From: Halobacillus_A sp043497005
GTDB lineage: Bacteria; Bacillota; Bacilli; Bacillales; Halobacillaceae
Direction of reading: 5' to 3'
DNA: 64,000 bases
NCBI RefSeq assembly: GCF_043497005.1
Contig: NZ_JBIEKE010000002.1
Location: 1,240,001 to 1,304,000, forward strand
Numbering within the stretch: the first letter of the stretch is position 1; the number at the start of each line of letters is the position of its first letter. The notes under the pieces were generated by a model, which saw only the letters and a program-made list of their open reading frames with translations, did not search any database and was not told the DNA's origin. A program made the translations under genes and the position numbers. This document shows positions 34,096-43,229 of this stretch, one piece after another.

Positions 34096-35096
34096 AAAGC
34101 AATTCGTGCCGTTGATTTTCTTTTAAGCAGTTCATAAGGATACACAAACCGCTGCTCCTGCTGTTGATGACTGCTTTTCATTTTATTAACGAGTACTTGG
34201 ATGGTTTTCGTCGCCATCTCTCCGACAGGCTGCTGCACAGTCGTAATAGATGGCACCATTAAAAGAGAGATCATTTGGTTATCAAATCCAACCACTGATA
34301 AATCATCCGGGATACTATAGCCTGACTGCGAAGCTGCATAAACAATGCCCGCAGCTACTTCATCCGATCCTGTAAATATCCCGTCTACTTTTTTATTTTG
34401 CTGTTGGAGATAGGAGAACACTTTTTGTCCATCTTTCACGTCCAGTGCATCTCTGATTTCCAGATTTTCTTCAAAAAATAAATTAAAATCAGCTAACGCC
34501 TGCTGAAAACCTAACTTACGCTCGTTCGTAATATGCGTCTCCTGACTTCCAGTAGCGTAAGCAATCGTTATGCACCCTTGCTCTATTAAATGGACCGTTG
34601 CGTCGTAGGCGGCCTGACGATGATCAATATGTACCATCGACACTTGATCTGTCTCCATGTACTCATTACAAAGGACAATAGGACCTGATTCGAGATATGG
34701 TTCAATCGTTTTCCACTCATTCGATAACGAAGCCATAATAACTCCGTCAACTTGCTTTGTTTTTAACAATTGTAAGTAATCCAATTCCTTCTGTTTCTTA
34801 TCATGTGTCTGGCAGACAATAACTTGATAGCCGAATTCTGACGCTTCCCGCTCCATCGCTTCAATTAAATGACCAAAAAACGGATTGGTAACACGGGGCA
34901 GCAATACAGCAATGGTTTCTGTACGTTGACTGCGCAGCCGGCGAGCCGATGAATTCGGTACATACCCAAGCTGATGCATTGCTTCCATTATCTTTTCTTT
35001 TTTCTCTTCCGTGACATAGGGTTGATCGTTAATCACCCGAGATACTGTAGTCCGCGACAATCCTGCCAGGCGGGCCACATCCTCAATAGTAGCCAT
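34074..35096 (-). CDS. LacI-family transcriptional regulator
   Basis: This 340-aa regulator has the DNA-binding motif ATIEDVARLAGLSRTTVSRV at its N-terminus, the hinge SSARRLRSQRT and a ligand-binding core (VLLPRVTNPFF, SVVGFDN). I cannot name its effector; DegA and other orphan LacI proteins are possible relatives. The start at ATG 35096 follows GGGGGAG. A CG-centred palindrome just upstream suggests autoregulation. It stands alone between yhfH and hemY, so its targets are unknown. Confidence 0.85.
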   Translation of the reverse strand: MATIEDVARLAGLSRTTVSRVINDQPYVTEEKKEKIMEAMHQLGYVPNSSARRLRSQRTETIAVLLPRVTNPFFGHLIEAMEREASEFGYQVIVCQTHDKKQKELDYLQLLKTKQVDGVIMASLSNEWKTIEPYLESGPIVLCNEYMETDQVSMVHIDHRQAAYDATVHLIEQGCITIAYATGSQETHITNERKLGFQQALADFNLFFEENLEIRDALDVKDGQKVFSYLQQQNKKVDGIFTGSDEVAAGIVYAASQSGYSIPDDLSVVGFDNQMISLLMVPSITTVQQPVGEMATKTIQVLVNKMKSSHQQQEQRFVYPYELLKRKSTARIALKESASS

Positions 35097-35124
35097 TTTA
35101 ACTCCCCCTGATTCAGCCACATTT

Positions 35125-35138
35125 TGAAATCGTTTTCA
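35125..35138. promoter_or_regulatory. CRE-like operator upstream of LacI-type gene
   Basis: TGAAATCGTTTTCA matches the CcpA/LacI-type consensus TGNAANCGNWNNCA. It lies 28 bases upstream of the chosen start of the regulator, where it could mediate autorepression or catabolite control. Confidence 0.5.
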
Positions 35139-35192
35139 TAACAAATCATACTAACAACCACCTAAATATGCAAGAGAAAATTTATCGTTGCA

Positions 35193-35235
35193 GGGTACCA
35201 GGTACGCAAAATGAAATACTGTGTACCTGGTACCC
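35193..35235. repeat. GGTACC-type inverted repeat, copy 3
   Basis: GGGTACCAGGTAC at 35193 and GTACCTGGTACCC at 35223 form a perfect 13-bp inverted repeat with a 17-base spacer. The core is the same as at 4267. Confidence 0.8.
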
Positions 35236-35249
35236 AGAAAAAAAGAAAA

Positions 35250-35285
35250 AAAGAAAAAAAACTGCTGCCTATTCGGCAGCAGTTA
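35250..35285 (-). terminator. Terminator of hemEHY operon
   Basis: CTGCTGCC and GGCAGCAG pair around TATTC; a long A-rich run on the plus side gives the T-tail on the minus strand. It overlaps the hemY stop codon. Confidence 0.8.
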
Positions 35286-36680
35286 GAGGTTGAGGTGCTG
35301 GAGGACTTGTTCGACGGCTGCTTCTCCCTGGTCAATACAGTCAGGGAGTCCTATGCCTTCATAAGAAGCACCTGCTAGGTAAACACCTGGCAATTGCTTA
35401 TTCAATTGCTCTGTGACTTGTTGGATGCGCTCCTTATGCCCTACTGAATATTGCGGCATGGAGTCATACCATCTTGTAACAATTGAAAATTCAGGCTGTT
35501 CACTAATTTTCATTATTTGATTGAGATCGCGGAGGGCAATCTCCGTTATTTCTTCATCTGGTAAATCAACCACTTCTTGATCATTCGGTTTTCCAACGTA
35601 GCAGCGGAGCATCACTTTGCCTTCGGGTGTAGAGTGAGGCCACTTTTTGTGCGTCCACGTGCATGCAGTAATTCGGAAACGACTATTACGAGAGACAACA
35701 AATCCCGTACCGTCAATGTCTTTCTTGATCGCCGAGGCATCAAAGGTCATAGCAACATTTGCAACAGAAGTCGCTTTCAACTCTTTTAGGGTATCCATGA
35801 AGTCGTATTGGGAAAGCATGCGCTGTACTGCGAAATAAGGGACAGCAGCGATTACAGCGTCGGCTTTTTCCACGCTTCCATTACTTAATAGAACGTGGTA
35901 ACCCTCTGCTTTTTTCTCGATGTGATCAATTCCTGTATTTTTATGAACGGACTCCGGCTTCAACTGCCCTTCAATAGCATCGACCAGCGAATGAAGACCA
36001 TCTTCAAACGTACGGAACATGCTGGGCTTCGGTTTATTTTTTGGCGGCTTCGGAACGGTTTTTCTCAATCCTTTAATTAAACTGCCATGTTCCTGCTCTA
36101 ATTGATAAAAGTGAGGGAACGTAGCTTGAAGACTTAAATCATCTATATCACCAGCATAAATTCCCGATAATAAAGGTTCAATTAAATTGTCTACCACTTG
36201 ATTCCCGAGTCTGCGTCTAAAGAACAGTCCTAATGACTGATCCCCTTCGGCCGGCTGCTTTGACTTTATGAGATCCAATGCCGCTCTTGCTTTTCCAGCA
36301 GGTGTGAACAAACTTGAAAATAAAAAAGGGCGTATTCTTGTAGGGATGCCCATAAATGATCCGCTCGGCATCTTATGCAGCTTGTCTTTGACAAGAATAT
36401 AAGCCTGCCCTGTTCCATTCGGAACAAGTTTATCTTCAAGCCCCACTTCACGAGCCAGCCTTGTGGCGCTTTTCTTACGCTCTAAGAAAGAATCCGGACC
36501 TCTTTCAATTGTAAAACCGTCACACTTTATCGTATCAATCTTCCCACCTAAATGATTGCTGGCTTCATATAATTGAACATCAATCGGGAGCTGCTTTTCA
36601 CGAATTTCTTTTTGTAAATAGTAAGCAGCGGTTAATCCGGAGATCCCGCCGCCAGCTATTACTACTTTTTTATGTTCCAT
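35283..36680 (-). CDS. hemY: Coproporphyrinogen III oxidase (HemY/CgoX)
   Basis: This 465-aa FAD enzyme oxidises coproporphyrinogen III to coproporphyrin III in the Gram-positive haem route. The N-terminal dinucleotide fold reads VVIAGGGISGLTAAYYL, followed by LGGKIDT and ERGPDSFLERK; the C-terminal FAD contact is YLAGASYEGIGLPDCIDQG. It is the last gene of hemE-hemH-hemY, two bases behind hemH. Its ribosome-binding site is weak (GGGTTAAG), so it may depend on coupling. Confidence 0.94.
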   Translation of the reverse strand: MEHKKVVIAGGGISGLTAAYYLQKEIREKQLPIDVQLYEASNHLGGKIDTIKCDGFTIERGPDSFLERKKSATRLAREVGLEDKLVPNGTGQAYILVKDKLHKMPSGSFMGIPTRIRPFLFSSLFTPAGKARAALDLIKSKQPAEGDQSLGLFFRRRLGNQVVDNLIEPLLSGIYAGDIDDLSLQATFPHFYQLEQEHGSLIKGLRKTVPKPPKNKPKPSMFRTFEDGLHSLVDAIEGQLKPESVHKNTGIDHIEKKAEGYHVLLSNGSVEKADAVIAAVPYFAVQRMLSQYDFMDTLKELKATSVANVAMTFDASAIKKDIDGTGFVVSRNSRFRITACTWTHKKWPHSTPEGKVMLRCYVGKPNDQEVVDLPDEEITEIALRDLNQIMKISEQPEFSIVTRWYDSMPQYSVGHKERIQQVTEQLNKQLPGVYLAGASYEGIGLPDCIDQGEAAVEQVLQHLNL

Positions 36681-36682
36681 AC

Positions 36683-37618
36683 TTAACCCTGCTCTTCAAT
36701 TTTAGCTAGTACAACACCAGCTAGTGTCCGAATAAACTTAGGGTGGGTATTCGGCATTTCCGGACGGTAATAGTCTGCCCCTACTTCATGACACACTATT
36801 TTGCACTCATAATCATTATCATACAGAACTTCAAGGTGGTCAGAAACAAACCCTACAGGTGCGTATACAAAGGAACGATAGCCTTTTTCATGAAAAAGAT
36901 CTCTCGTTAAATCTTGAACATCTGGTCCAAGCCACGGGTCAGGCGTATTTCCTTCACTTTGCCAGCCAATCTCATATTGTGTGATGCCCGTTTCTTCAGA
37001 GATTAATTCAGCTGTTCTTTTTAACTGATCAGGATAAGGGTCGCCGCCTTCTAAAATTTTCTCAGGCAAGCTGTGAGCTGAAACGACTAAGCATGCTTTC
37101 GCGCGCTCTTCCTCAGGCATTTTTTCATATTCTGATAAAATGTGTTCACTCCAGTAATCAATGAAACCAGGAGCGTCGTACCAGCTTTCTACTGAACGTA
37201 TTGTAATGCCGTGTTTTTCAGCTTCTTCCTGCGCACGACCATTGTAAGATTTCACACTGTATGTGGAATAATGAGGGGCCAATACGATAGATACCGCTTC
37301 TTCAATGCCATCTTCAGCCATCTTCTGAACAGCATCCTCAACGAAAGGTTCAATATGCTTTAAACCTAAGTACATTTTAAATTCCAATTCATTTTGTTCT
37401 TCATTTAACGTATCTTGCAGAGCTGTCGCCTGGTCCTCTGTAATACGGGCCAATGGTGATATGCCCCCAATCGCATTGTAACGGTCACGGAGGTCTTGCA
37501 GCATTTCATCAGACGGCTTTCGGCCTTTGCGAATATGTGTATAATAACGTTCTAAATCTTCTTCTTCATAAGGCGTCCCATACGCCATAACGAGCAGACC
37601 TACTTGTTTCTTTTCCAT
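36683..37618 (-). CDS. hemH: Coproporphyrin ferrochelatase
   Basis: This 311-aa enzyme inserts iron into coproporphyrin III. Landmarks are LLVMAYGTPYEEEDLERYY, a Tyr-rich YTHIRKGRKP loop, the metal-site LVVSAHSLPEKI with its histidine (about residue 182), and YEIGWQSEGNTPDPWLGP. AAGAGGTGAATTATA precedes ATG 37618. It lies 13 bases behind hemE. Confidence 0.94.
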   Translation of the reverse strand: MEKKQVGLLVMAYGTPYEEEDLERYYTHIRKGRKPSDEMLQDLRDRYNAIGGISPLARITEDQATALQDTLNEEQNELEFKMYLGLKHIEPFVEDAVQKMAEDGIEEAVSIVLAPHYSTYSVKSYNGRAQEEAEKHGITIRSVESWYDAPGFIDYWSEHILSEYEKMPEEERAKACLVVSAHSLPEKILEGGDPYPDQLKRTAELISEETGITQYEIGWQSEGNTPDPWLGPDVQDLTRDLFHEKGYRSFVYAPVGFVSDHLEVLYDNDYECKIVCHEVGADYYRPEMPNTHPKFIRTLAGVVLAKIEEQG

Positions 37619-37631
37619 TATAATTCACCTC

Positions 37632-38669
37632 TTAATTCTTTTTTGAATAGTCGTGAATGAGCTGGGTTAGTCGCTTTAAGGTTTCTGGTTTAATGTCCGG
37701 CGTAACCCCGTGTCCTAAGTTAAAAATGTGGCTGGGATACTGCTTTCCTTGATCTATAATCGCTTTTGCGCGCTCTTCAATGACATCCCAGTCAGACAGT
37801 AAAATGGAAGGATCAAGGTTTCCTTGCAGCGGCTTCGTGATTCCCATGTCTCTTGCTTCTTTAATGGAAAGGCGCCAATCCAAACCTACAACATCAACAG
37901 GAAGGTCATTCCATTCAAGCACTAAATGCCTTGCTCCCACTCCAAACATGATTAATGGAACGTCTGTTGATTTTAATTCTGTAAATATCCGCTTCATTAC
38001 CGGTTTAATAAAAGTTCGGTAATCCTCTACATTTAATGCGCCTACCCATGAATCAAAGATTTGTATAGCGCTTGCTCCAGCAGCAACTTGAGAACGAGCG
38101 TAAGTGATCGTCGTCTCCGCCAGTTTGTCCATCAACGCAAACCACGTCTTCGGCTCGCTGTACATGAGAGCTTTTGTCTTATTATAATTTTTGGAGGGGC
38201 CGCCCTCAATCATGTAGCTCGCCAGCGTAAATGGCGCGCCAGAAAATCCGATAAGCGGAACATTCAACTGTTCTTGAGTCAATAAACGAATCGTATCCAT
38301 TACATAAGATACGTCCGTTTCCGGATCAATTGTTCCCAGCTTCTCGATATCCGCTTTACTGCGAATCGGATTGTCAATAACCGGACCGATCCCTTTCTTA
38401 ATTTCCACATCGACTCCAATGGCAGGTAATGGCGTCATAATGTCTTTATAAAGAATCGCTGCATCCACATCGTATTGCTCAACGGGAAGCCGGGTGACGT
38501 AAGCCCCTAATTCCGGTTGGTGTGTAATTTCAAAAAGTGAGTATTTTTCTTTTAATTTATTATATTCCGGCTGCGACCTGCCTGCCTGGCGCATGAACCA
38601 TACAGGTGTATGATCTGTCTGCTCCCCGCGAAATGCTTTTAAGATTGTGTCATTAAATGGTTTGGTCAT
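37632..38669 (-). CDS. hemE: Uroporphyrinogen decarboxylase
   Basis: This 345-aa cytoplasmic enzyme removes four acetate carboxyls from uroporphyrinogen III. The substrate-binding arginine motif is TPVWFMRQAGRSQPEYN near residue 20, with YKDIMTPLPAIGVDVE, GFSGAPFTLASY, and GLDWRLSIKEA; NLGHGVTPD is near the end. AAAAAGGAGTTTTAGG precedes the ATG. It heads the hemEHY operon; its promoter lies in the 117 bases after pbpF. Confidence 0.95.
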   Translation of the reverse strand: MTKPFNDTILKAFRGEQTDHTPVWFMRQAGRSQPEYNKLKEKYSLFEITHQPELGAYVTRLPVEQYDVDAAILYKDIMTPLPAIGVDVEIKKGIGPVIDNPIRSKADIEKLGTIDPETDVSYVMDTIRLLTQEQLNVPLIGFSGAPFTLASYMIEGGPSKNYNKTKALMYSEPKTWFALMDKLAETTITYARSQVAAGASAIQIFDSWVGALNVEDYRTFIKPVMKRIFTELKSTDVPLIMFGVGARHLVLEWNDLPVDVVGLDWRLSIKEARDMGITKPLQGNLDPSILLSDWDVIEERAKAIIDQGKQYPSHIFNLGHGVTPDIKPETLKRLTQLIHDYSKKN

Positions 38670-38786
38670 CCCTAAAACTCCTTTTTCACGTTCAACGTTT
38701 ATCCGATTACAACTATACTGATTTTTTAACCAGGTGTATAGAAAAACGATCTTTTCGTCACTGGATTGTGCATTTTTTCACAGGTG

Positions 38787-40952
38787 TTAATTAACTGTAA
38801 CTTCATTGGAAGGTTCACCCTCGAGTCCAGTCAGAGGATCATATGGAACTACCACATACTTGCGAGGGTTCAGCAGGCTGAAGGTACTTACACGGTACTC
38901 TCCTTCTCCCTTCACATCCCCGACTAACTTCATATCTTCTCCAGTTTTCTCATAAATTCGATAAATGATGCGATCATCTTCACCAGGTGTCCATTCAATT
39001 GTACCTGAGACAATCCTGAACCCACCAAAGCTTACAGACCCTTTAGCATCCGTGATTTCAGGCAGTGAGATCGGTTCAGGGAGGTTTTCAGCACCTTCAG
39101 GGCGTTTAAATGAAGCTGTCATATCTTTTTGATTATCGACCTCTGACAAAATAGACTTCATTAGAGCTGTAGGGTATTCACTGCCACCCGTTAGATAATA
39201 ATCGTCTCCGGATTGATCATAGCCCATCCATAGTGACCCCACGTAATCTGGCGTGTAGCCTACAAACCAAGCATCTTTATTTTCACCCTCTACGGAAGGA
39301 TGCTGCTGTGTGCCTGTTTTTCCTGCGAGAGCTTTAGAAAAGCTTCCTGCCTGTGCGGTACCGATTTCCACTGTCTTTTCTAACATCTGGGTCATATCCC
39401 ATGCTGTTTGTTCATTAAATACTTGTTTCTCCTTTTGTTCATGCTGGTGGATGACTTCACCGTTTCGATCAATAATCTGTTGTATCGTAAAACCGTTTGT
39501 CACTTTTCCTTCGTTAGCAAAACTGCGGTATGCCTCAGTTAATTGCAAAGGGGTGTATCCTTCTGATAAACCACCTAACGCAAGGGATAGTCCCTCATCT
39601 TCTGTTGGCAATCCAAGGTCATCTAAATATTTCTTCGCATAATCAATTCCCATTTGGTCTAGCAGCCAAACGGCAGGAGCATTCTTAGATTCGATGATCG
39701 CTTGATAAATAGAAGTAAAGCCATCATATTCTCCATCATAGTTTCTTGGCGTGTAATCTCCATAACTTCTCTCTTTGTCTTCTAATAATGAATAAGGAAT
39801 ATACTTTTTGTGCATAAGTGCCGGTCCATAAACGGACAAAGGTTTAATAACTGAACCAGGCTGTTTACGCGTTAATGCACGGTTACGTTCTCCATGCTTA
39901 AAATCGCGACCTCCCACCAAAGCAGCTACTGCTCCGGTCTTTTGATTCATTAAAGTAAAAGCTCCTTCGACCTCACCTTGAGATCCAGGGGCAAATTCTC
40001 CATTTTTCATTTGATCGGCAGCGATTCGCTGTATGTCTGGGTCCATTTCGACGACAATTTTATAACCGCCTCGTTTTAGTTCGTCTCGAGAAATGTGGTA
40101 AATCCTCTCAGCTTCGCGTATCGCCGCATCTACATAGCTGTTGCTCCATGTTTCTTCTTTCTCGTCTTTTCTTTCCTCACCTAATGTAGCTCCTTGAAGA
40201 CTAACCATTTCTTCAGCCGCAATCATATCCAGTGCTTCCATTCGCGCCAGCACAGTATTCCGCCTGTTTAATGCATGCTCTGGATGATCAAAAGGCGAAT
40301 ATGAGTTAGGAGCTTTAGGAAGTCCCGCTAACAGGGCACCCTGAGCAACAGTTAAATCTTTTATCGATGTATTGAAATATGTTTTGGACGCTTCCTCTAC
40401 TCCATAGGACCCTCCGCCAAAATAAATCGTATTTAAATAAAGCTCCAAAATCTCATCCTTTGTATACTTTCGCTCCAAATGTATGGCTGCCATGACTTCT
40501 TTCGTTTTACGCATCCACGATTTTTCGTTCGTTAAAAAAAGATTTTTAGCGAGCTGCTGAGTGATCGTACTGCCGCCCTCTACCTTATCCATAGCAATGA
40601 TATCTCGATAAACCGCACGTAAAATCGCTTTAAAATCCACTCCTGAATGTTCATAGAACCTGCCATCTTCTATCGCAATAAAAGCTTCTTGAACATGAGC
40701 AGGAATATCATCTATATCAACCAAAGTCCGGTTTTCTGTATAAATCCTTTCTAATACTTCCCCTTCTTTCGTCTCAACCGTAGAGGCCGTATTTAAGGCT
40801 AAGTCTTTTTCTGAGACAACAAACCTTCCCCCAAAAAGTATGATTAAAAATCCAATGATGGCTAAGAACACAAGAGCTGTAACAATGACAGCCGGCCACT
40901 TCACCCGCCTTATCCAACGCGGCATTGGAGGTATTTTTAATTTTGTTTTCAA
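38787..40952 (-). CDS. pbpF: Bifunctional penicillin-binding protein (class A)
   Basis: This 721-aa peptidoglycan polymerase has one membrane helix (about 19-41), a GT51 glycosyltransferase domain (catalytic E95 in EDGRFYEHSG, GGSTITQQLAKN at 126) and a transpeptidase domain with SVIK at 367, SKN at 422 and KTG near 552; a C-terminal FN3-like tail follows. The start is TTG 40952 behind AAGGATG. The pbpF-hemEHY order matches B. subtilis, where PbpF serves sporulation. Confidence 0.92.
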   Translation of the reverse strand: MKTKLKIPPMPRWIRRVKWPAVIVTALVFLAIIGFLIILFGGRFVVSEKDLALNTASTVETKEGEVLERIYTENRTLVDIDDIPAHVQEAFIAIEDGRFYEHSGVDFKAILRAVYRDIIAMDKVEGGSTITQQLAKNLFLTNEKSWMRKTKEVMAAIHLERKYTKDEILELYLNTIYFGGGSYGVEEASKTYFNTSIKDLTVAQGALLAGLPKAPNSYSPFDHPEHALNRRNTVLARMEALDMIAAEEMVSLQGATLGEERKDEKEETWSNSYVDAAIREAERIYHISRDELKRGGYKIVVEMDPDIQRIAADQMKNGEFAPGSQGEVEGAFTLMNQKTGAVAALVGGRDFKHGERNRALTRKQPGSVIKPLSVYGPALMHKKYIPYSLLEDKERSYGDYTPRNYDGEYDGFTSIYQAIIESKNAPAVWLLDQMGIDYAKKYLDDLGLPTEDEGLSLALGGLSEGYTPLQLTEAYRSFANEGKVTNGFTIQQIIDRNGEVIHQHEQKEKQVFNEQTAWDMTQMLEKTVEIGTAQAGSFSKALAGKTGTQQHPSVEGENKDAWFVGYTPDYVGSLWMGYDQSGDDYYLTGGSEYPTALMKSILSEVDNQKDMTASFKRPEGAENLPEPISLPEITDAKGSVSFGGFRIVSGTIEWTPGEDDRIIYRIYEKTGEDMKLVGDVKGEGEYRVSTFSLLNPRKYVVVPYDPLTGLEGEPSNEVTVN

Positions 40953-41049
40953 GCCTCGTGCATCCTTTCTTCTTCCATGTGTTAAAGCTTGCAGAAGTTT
41001 TGTCTAACTTGCTACACTTAAAGCGTGATGTAGGAAAGGAGACAAACTT

Positions 41050-41547
41050 ATGACCGTATCTATGACAAATGGTACCTTAAACTATTTAGCAAAGCTACAA
41101 CAGGAACACCCTGAACTTTTGTTAATGCAAGATCAAGACAAAACCGTGGCTTTCTATGAAGGAGAACAATCTTCTTTTTTTGCTGAAGGCAGAGATTATG
41201 AAATCGTTGAATCTGTAGGTAATGTTCAGCCGGCGGGATTTGTCGTCATGAATAACATCCCTGTCTCTGACGAGGGTCGCCCTGTATTTGAAGACCGATT
41301 TAAGAAGCGCGCCGGCAGTGTGGAAAACATGGATGGCTTTCAGGCCATTCGTATTCTAAGACCTGTAAAAGGAAATACCTACGTTGTATTTACTCAGTGG
41401 CGCAATGAACAGAGTTTCGAAGATTGGAAGAATTCTCAGGCTTTTGAAAAAGCACACGACAACTCTGGTCCTAATAATAAAGAAAAGCCTTCATTTATTG
41501 ATGGCAAACCATATATTACAAAATATCAAATGATCCAGCCCGATTAA
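41050..41547 (+). CDS. hmoB: Haem-degrading monooxygenase HmoB
   Basis: This 165-aa protein has a C-terminal ABM-type ferredoxin-like domain (about residues 65-150: VVMNNIPVSDEGRPVFEDRF, AIRILRP, YVVFTQWRNEQSFEDWKNS) and an N-terminal extension as in B. subtilis HmoB (YhgC). HmoB opens the haem ring and frees iron. It lies divergent from pbpF, as in B. subtilis. AAGGAGACAAACTT precedes the ATG. No Fur box was found upstream. Confidence 0.87.
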   Translation: MTVSMTNGTLNYLAKLQQEHPELLLMQDQDKTVAFYEGEQSSFFAEGRDYEIVESVGNVQPAGFVVMNNIPVSDEGRPVFEDRFKKRAGSVENMDGFQAIRILRPVKGNTYVVFTQWRNEQSFEDWKNSQAFEKAHDNSGPNNKEKPSFIDGKPYITKYQMIQPD

Positions 41548-41555
41548 CACATAGC

Positions 41556-41587
41556 AAAAGTGAGCGGCATTTACCGCTCACTTTTTT
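41556..41587. terminator. Bidirectional terminator hmoB / thioredoxin-like gene
   Basis: AAAAGTGAGCGG and CCGCTCACTTTT form a perfect 12-bp stem with T-run on the plus side and A-run on the other. The convergent gene ends at 41586. Confidence 0.9.
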
Positions 41588-42059
41588 ATTCACCTGTATT
41601 TTCTTCAAAAAAACTTTCGAACTGCTCAGTTGGATTCTCTCCCATAATACGATCCTGCTCTTCCCCGTTTTCATAGTGAACGAGAGTTGGTGTCGCTTCA
41701 ATTCCATATTTATTCCATTCGCTTTCAAATTCCAACAGGTTCATTTTCTTCATATCGACGTTCATATCTTGAGCAAGCGGTACAAGTTCAGGGGTCGTAT
41801 TTTGACAATGAACACAGTCAGGACTATAAAAGTAAACTGTTACAGGTTCCCCTGATTCAATTTCTTCTTCCAGTTCATCTGGTAAGATCTGATTCTGGTA
41901 GTTAGGATCATCGAGTTGATCAATTGTTCCCTGCTCAAGGTTATCTTTTTCGTAAGGATTATCTGCTGATTTTTGAGAATTTTGATAGTTGACTACAAAA
42001 GCTAAGATGACGACCAGAGCCACTAACACTGTCGCAAAAATAATCATATTCTTTTTCAT
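41586..42059 (-). CDS. Membrane-anchored thioredoxin-like protein
   Basis: This 157-aa protein has an N-terminal membrane helix (about 5-24), an acidic linker and a thioredoxin fold with active site CVHC (C82, C85) and a cis-proline in ATPTLV. It faces the outside and probably acts as the thiol oxidase or isomerase partner of the adjacent BdbC, replacing BdbD by position. The ATG overlaps the bdbC stop by one base (TAATG). It is not long enough to be a canonical BdbD. Confidence 0.85.
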   Translation of the reverse strand: MKKNMIIFATVLVALVVILAFVVNYQNSQKSADNPYEKDNLEQGTIDQLDDPNYQNQILPDELEEEIESGEPVTVYFYSPDCVHCQNTTPELVPLAQDMNVDMKKMNLLEFESEWNKYGIEATPTLVHYENGEEQDRIMGENPTEQFESFFEENTGE

Positions 42060-42484
42060 TACCTGTTTCTCCTTTGCACCCGAATCGTTAGTACGTGACT
42101 AACAAAAATAATAATAAATGCTGTTCCTGCTAGAAATGGAATGGTCATAAAACCAAGCCAGTTAATATACTCCGCGTTACAAGGCACTACTCCGCACGAA
42201 TCACCAGCAGATTGAAAAGCAGGAACTTTTTGAATCATATAATGATAAATGGAAACACATGTCCCTATTCCGCTTAACGCTAACCCTGCTGCCGCCGCTT
42301 CTGTATTTCTCCGAATTAACGATGCGCCGTAGATAACAACCAAAGGATACATAAGAATCCGCTGATACCAGCATAATTCACAAGGTGTATAGTTAAGTAT
42401 CTCTGAAAAAAACAAACTCCCCAGCGTTGCAGCTAATGAGGCAGCCCATGCTATAAATAGTAAGGTTTCGCTTCTCTTTTTCAT
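42059..42484 (-). CDS. bdbC: Disulfide bond formation protein BdbC (DsbB family)
   Basis: This 141-aa membrane quinone-linked oxidase has four helices and two redox cysteine pairs: CELC (C35, C38) and C97/C102 in SCGVVPC. It reoxidises an extracytoplasmic thioredoxin-like partner, here encoded immediately downstream. GGAAGAAAGGAA-type sequence precedes the ATG. The length fits BdbC. Confidence 0.9.
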   Translation of the reverse strand: MKKRSETLLFIAWAASLAATLGSLFFSEILNYTPCELCWYQRILMYPLVVIYGASLIRRNTEAAAAGLALSGIGTCVSIYHYMIQKVPAFQSAGDSCGVVPCNAEYINWLGFMTIPFLAGTAFIIIFVSHVLTIRVQRRNR

Positions 42485-42575
42485 TTTCTAAATTCCTTTC
42501 TTCCTCTCTCCCACTGTTATTATACTAGGTATTCTTTTGAAATCAAAATAGGAAATACAATCTGGTTGATTTTAC

Positions 42576-42600
42576 GTTTAAACCAGAAAGAACAGGGAAT
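42576..42600 (+). promoter_or_regulatory. Sigma-B promoter of ferritin-like gene
   Basis: GTTTAA at 42576 and GGGAAT at 42595 with a 13-base spacer match the general-stress sigma-B consensus GTTTAA-N12-15-GGGWAT. It lies 43 bases before the start codon of the ferritin-like gene. Confidence 0.75.
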
Positions 42601-42642
42601 ATTTGAAATGTGCCAAGATTTTTCAGAAAGGATGATCATGAA

Positions 42643-43080
42643 ATGGACGAAAAAATGCAACAATTAATCGATGGACTCAACGAAGACCTAGCGAATGAAT
42701 ACGCGGCGACCATTATGTATACTTACAATGCTGCCGTCGTATCCGGTTTATACCGATCTGTGCTCAAGCCGTTCTTCGAAAGTGAAGTAGCGGATGAACA
42801 AGGTCATGCTTTATACCTTGCTGAGAAAATCAGCATTTTAGGAGGCACACCAACGACTACTCCTGCTGAGGTGAAGCAGCATACTGAAGTAAAATCTATG
42901 CTCAGAGAAGCGCGAGAAGCAGAACGTGCAACAATTGAAAGATATGAAGAGCGTAAACAGCAAGCTGAAGAACTTAACTTAACTGAATTGTCCGTGAAGC
43001 TTGATGACCTTATTTCTGATGAAACGGGTCATATGGAAGAAATCGATCGATTGCTTCAGGATTCCAGACTTCACGAATAA
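42643..43080 (+). CDS. Ferritin-like diiron protein
   Basis: This 145-aa four-helix protein has candidate diiron ligands in ANEYAATIMY, SEVADEQGHALYL (E..H), ERYEER and ISDETGHMEEI (E..H). It resembles bacterioferritin or rubrerythrin-type domains and probably stores iron or protects from peroxide. I chose ATG 42643; a GTG at 42610 has no ribosome-binding site, and AGAAAGG lies 12 bases before 42643. The sigma-B promoter suggests induction by stress such as salt. Confidence 0.75.
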   Translation: MDEKMQQLIDGLNEDLANEYAATIMYTYNAAVVSGLYRSVLKPFFESEVADEQGHALYLAEKISILGGTPTTTPAEVKQHTEVKSMLREAREAERATIERYEERKQQAEELNLTELSVKLDDLISDETGHMEEIDRLLQDSRLHE

Positions 43081-43091
43081 AGATTATTACC

Positions 43092-43128
43092 AAAAAAAGC
43101 CTGTCGACTCATTCGACAGGCTTTTTTT
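43092..43128. terminator. Terminator of ferritin-like gene
   Basis: AAGCCTGTCGA pairs perfectly with TCGACAGGCTT around CTCAT, with A- and T-runs on both sides. It lies 12 bases beyond the stop. Confidence 0.9.
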
Positions 43129-43229
43129 CATGATGAGCTGCGCTCACCTTAAGTATTTTCCCTTGCTTTAACTATTAAAAATAGTCTGATATATTAAGTA
43201 CAACATTAAGACAAGGAGAGGTCGAAACT

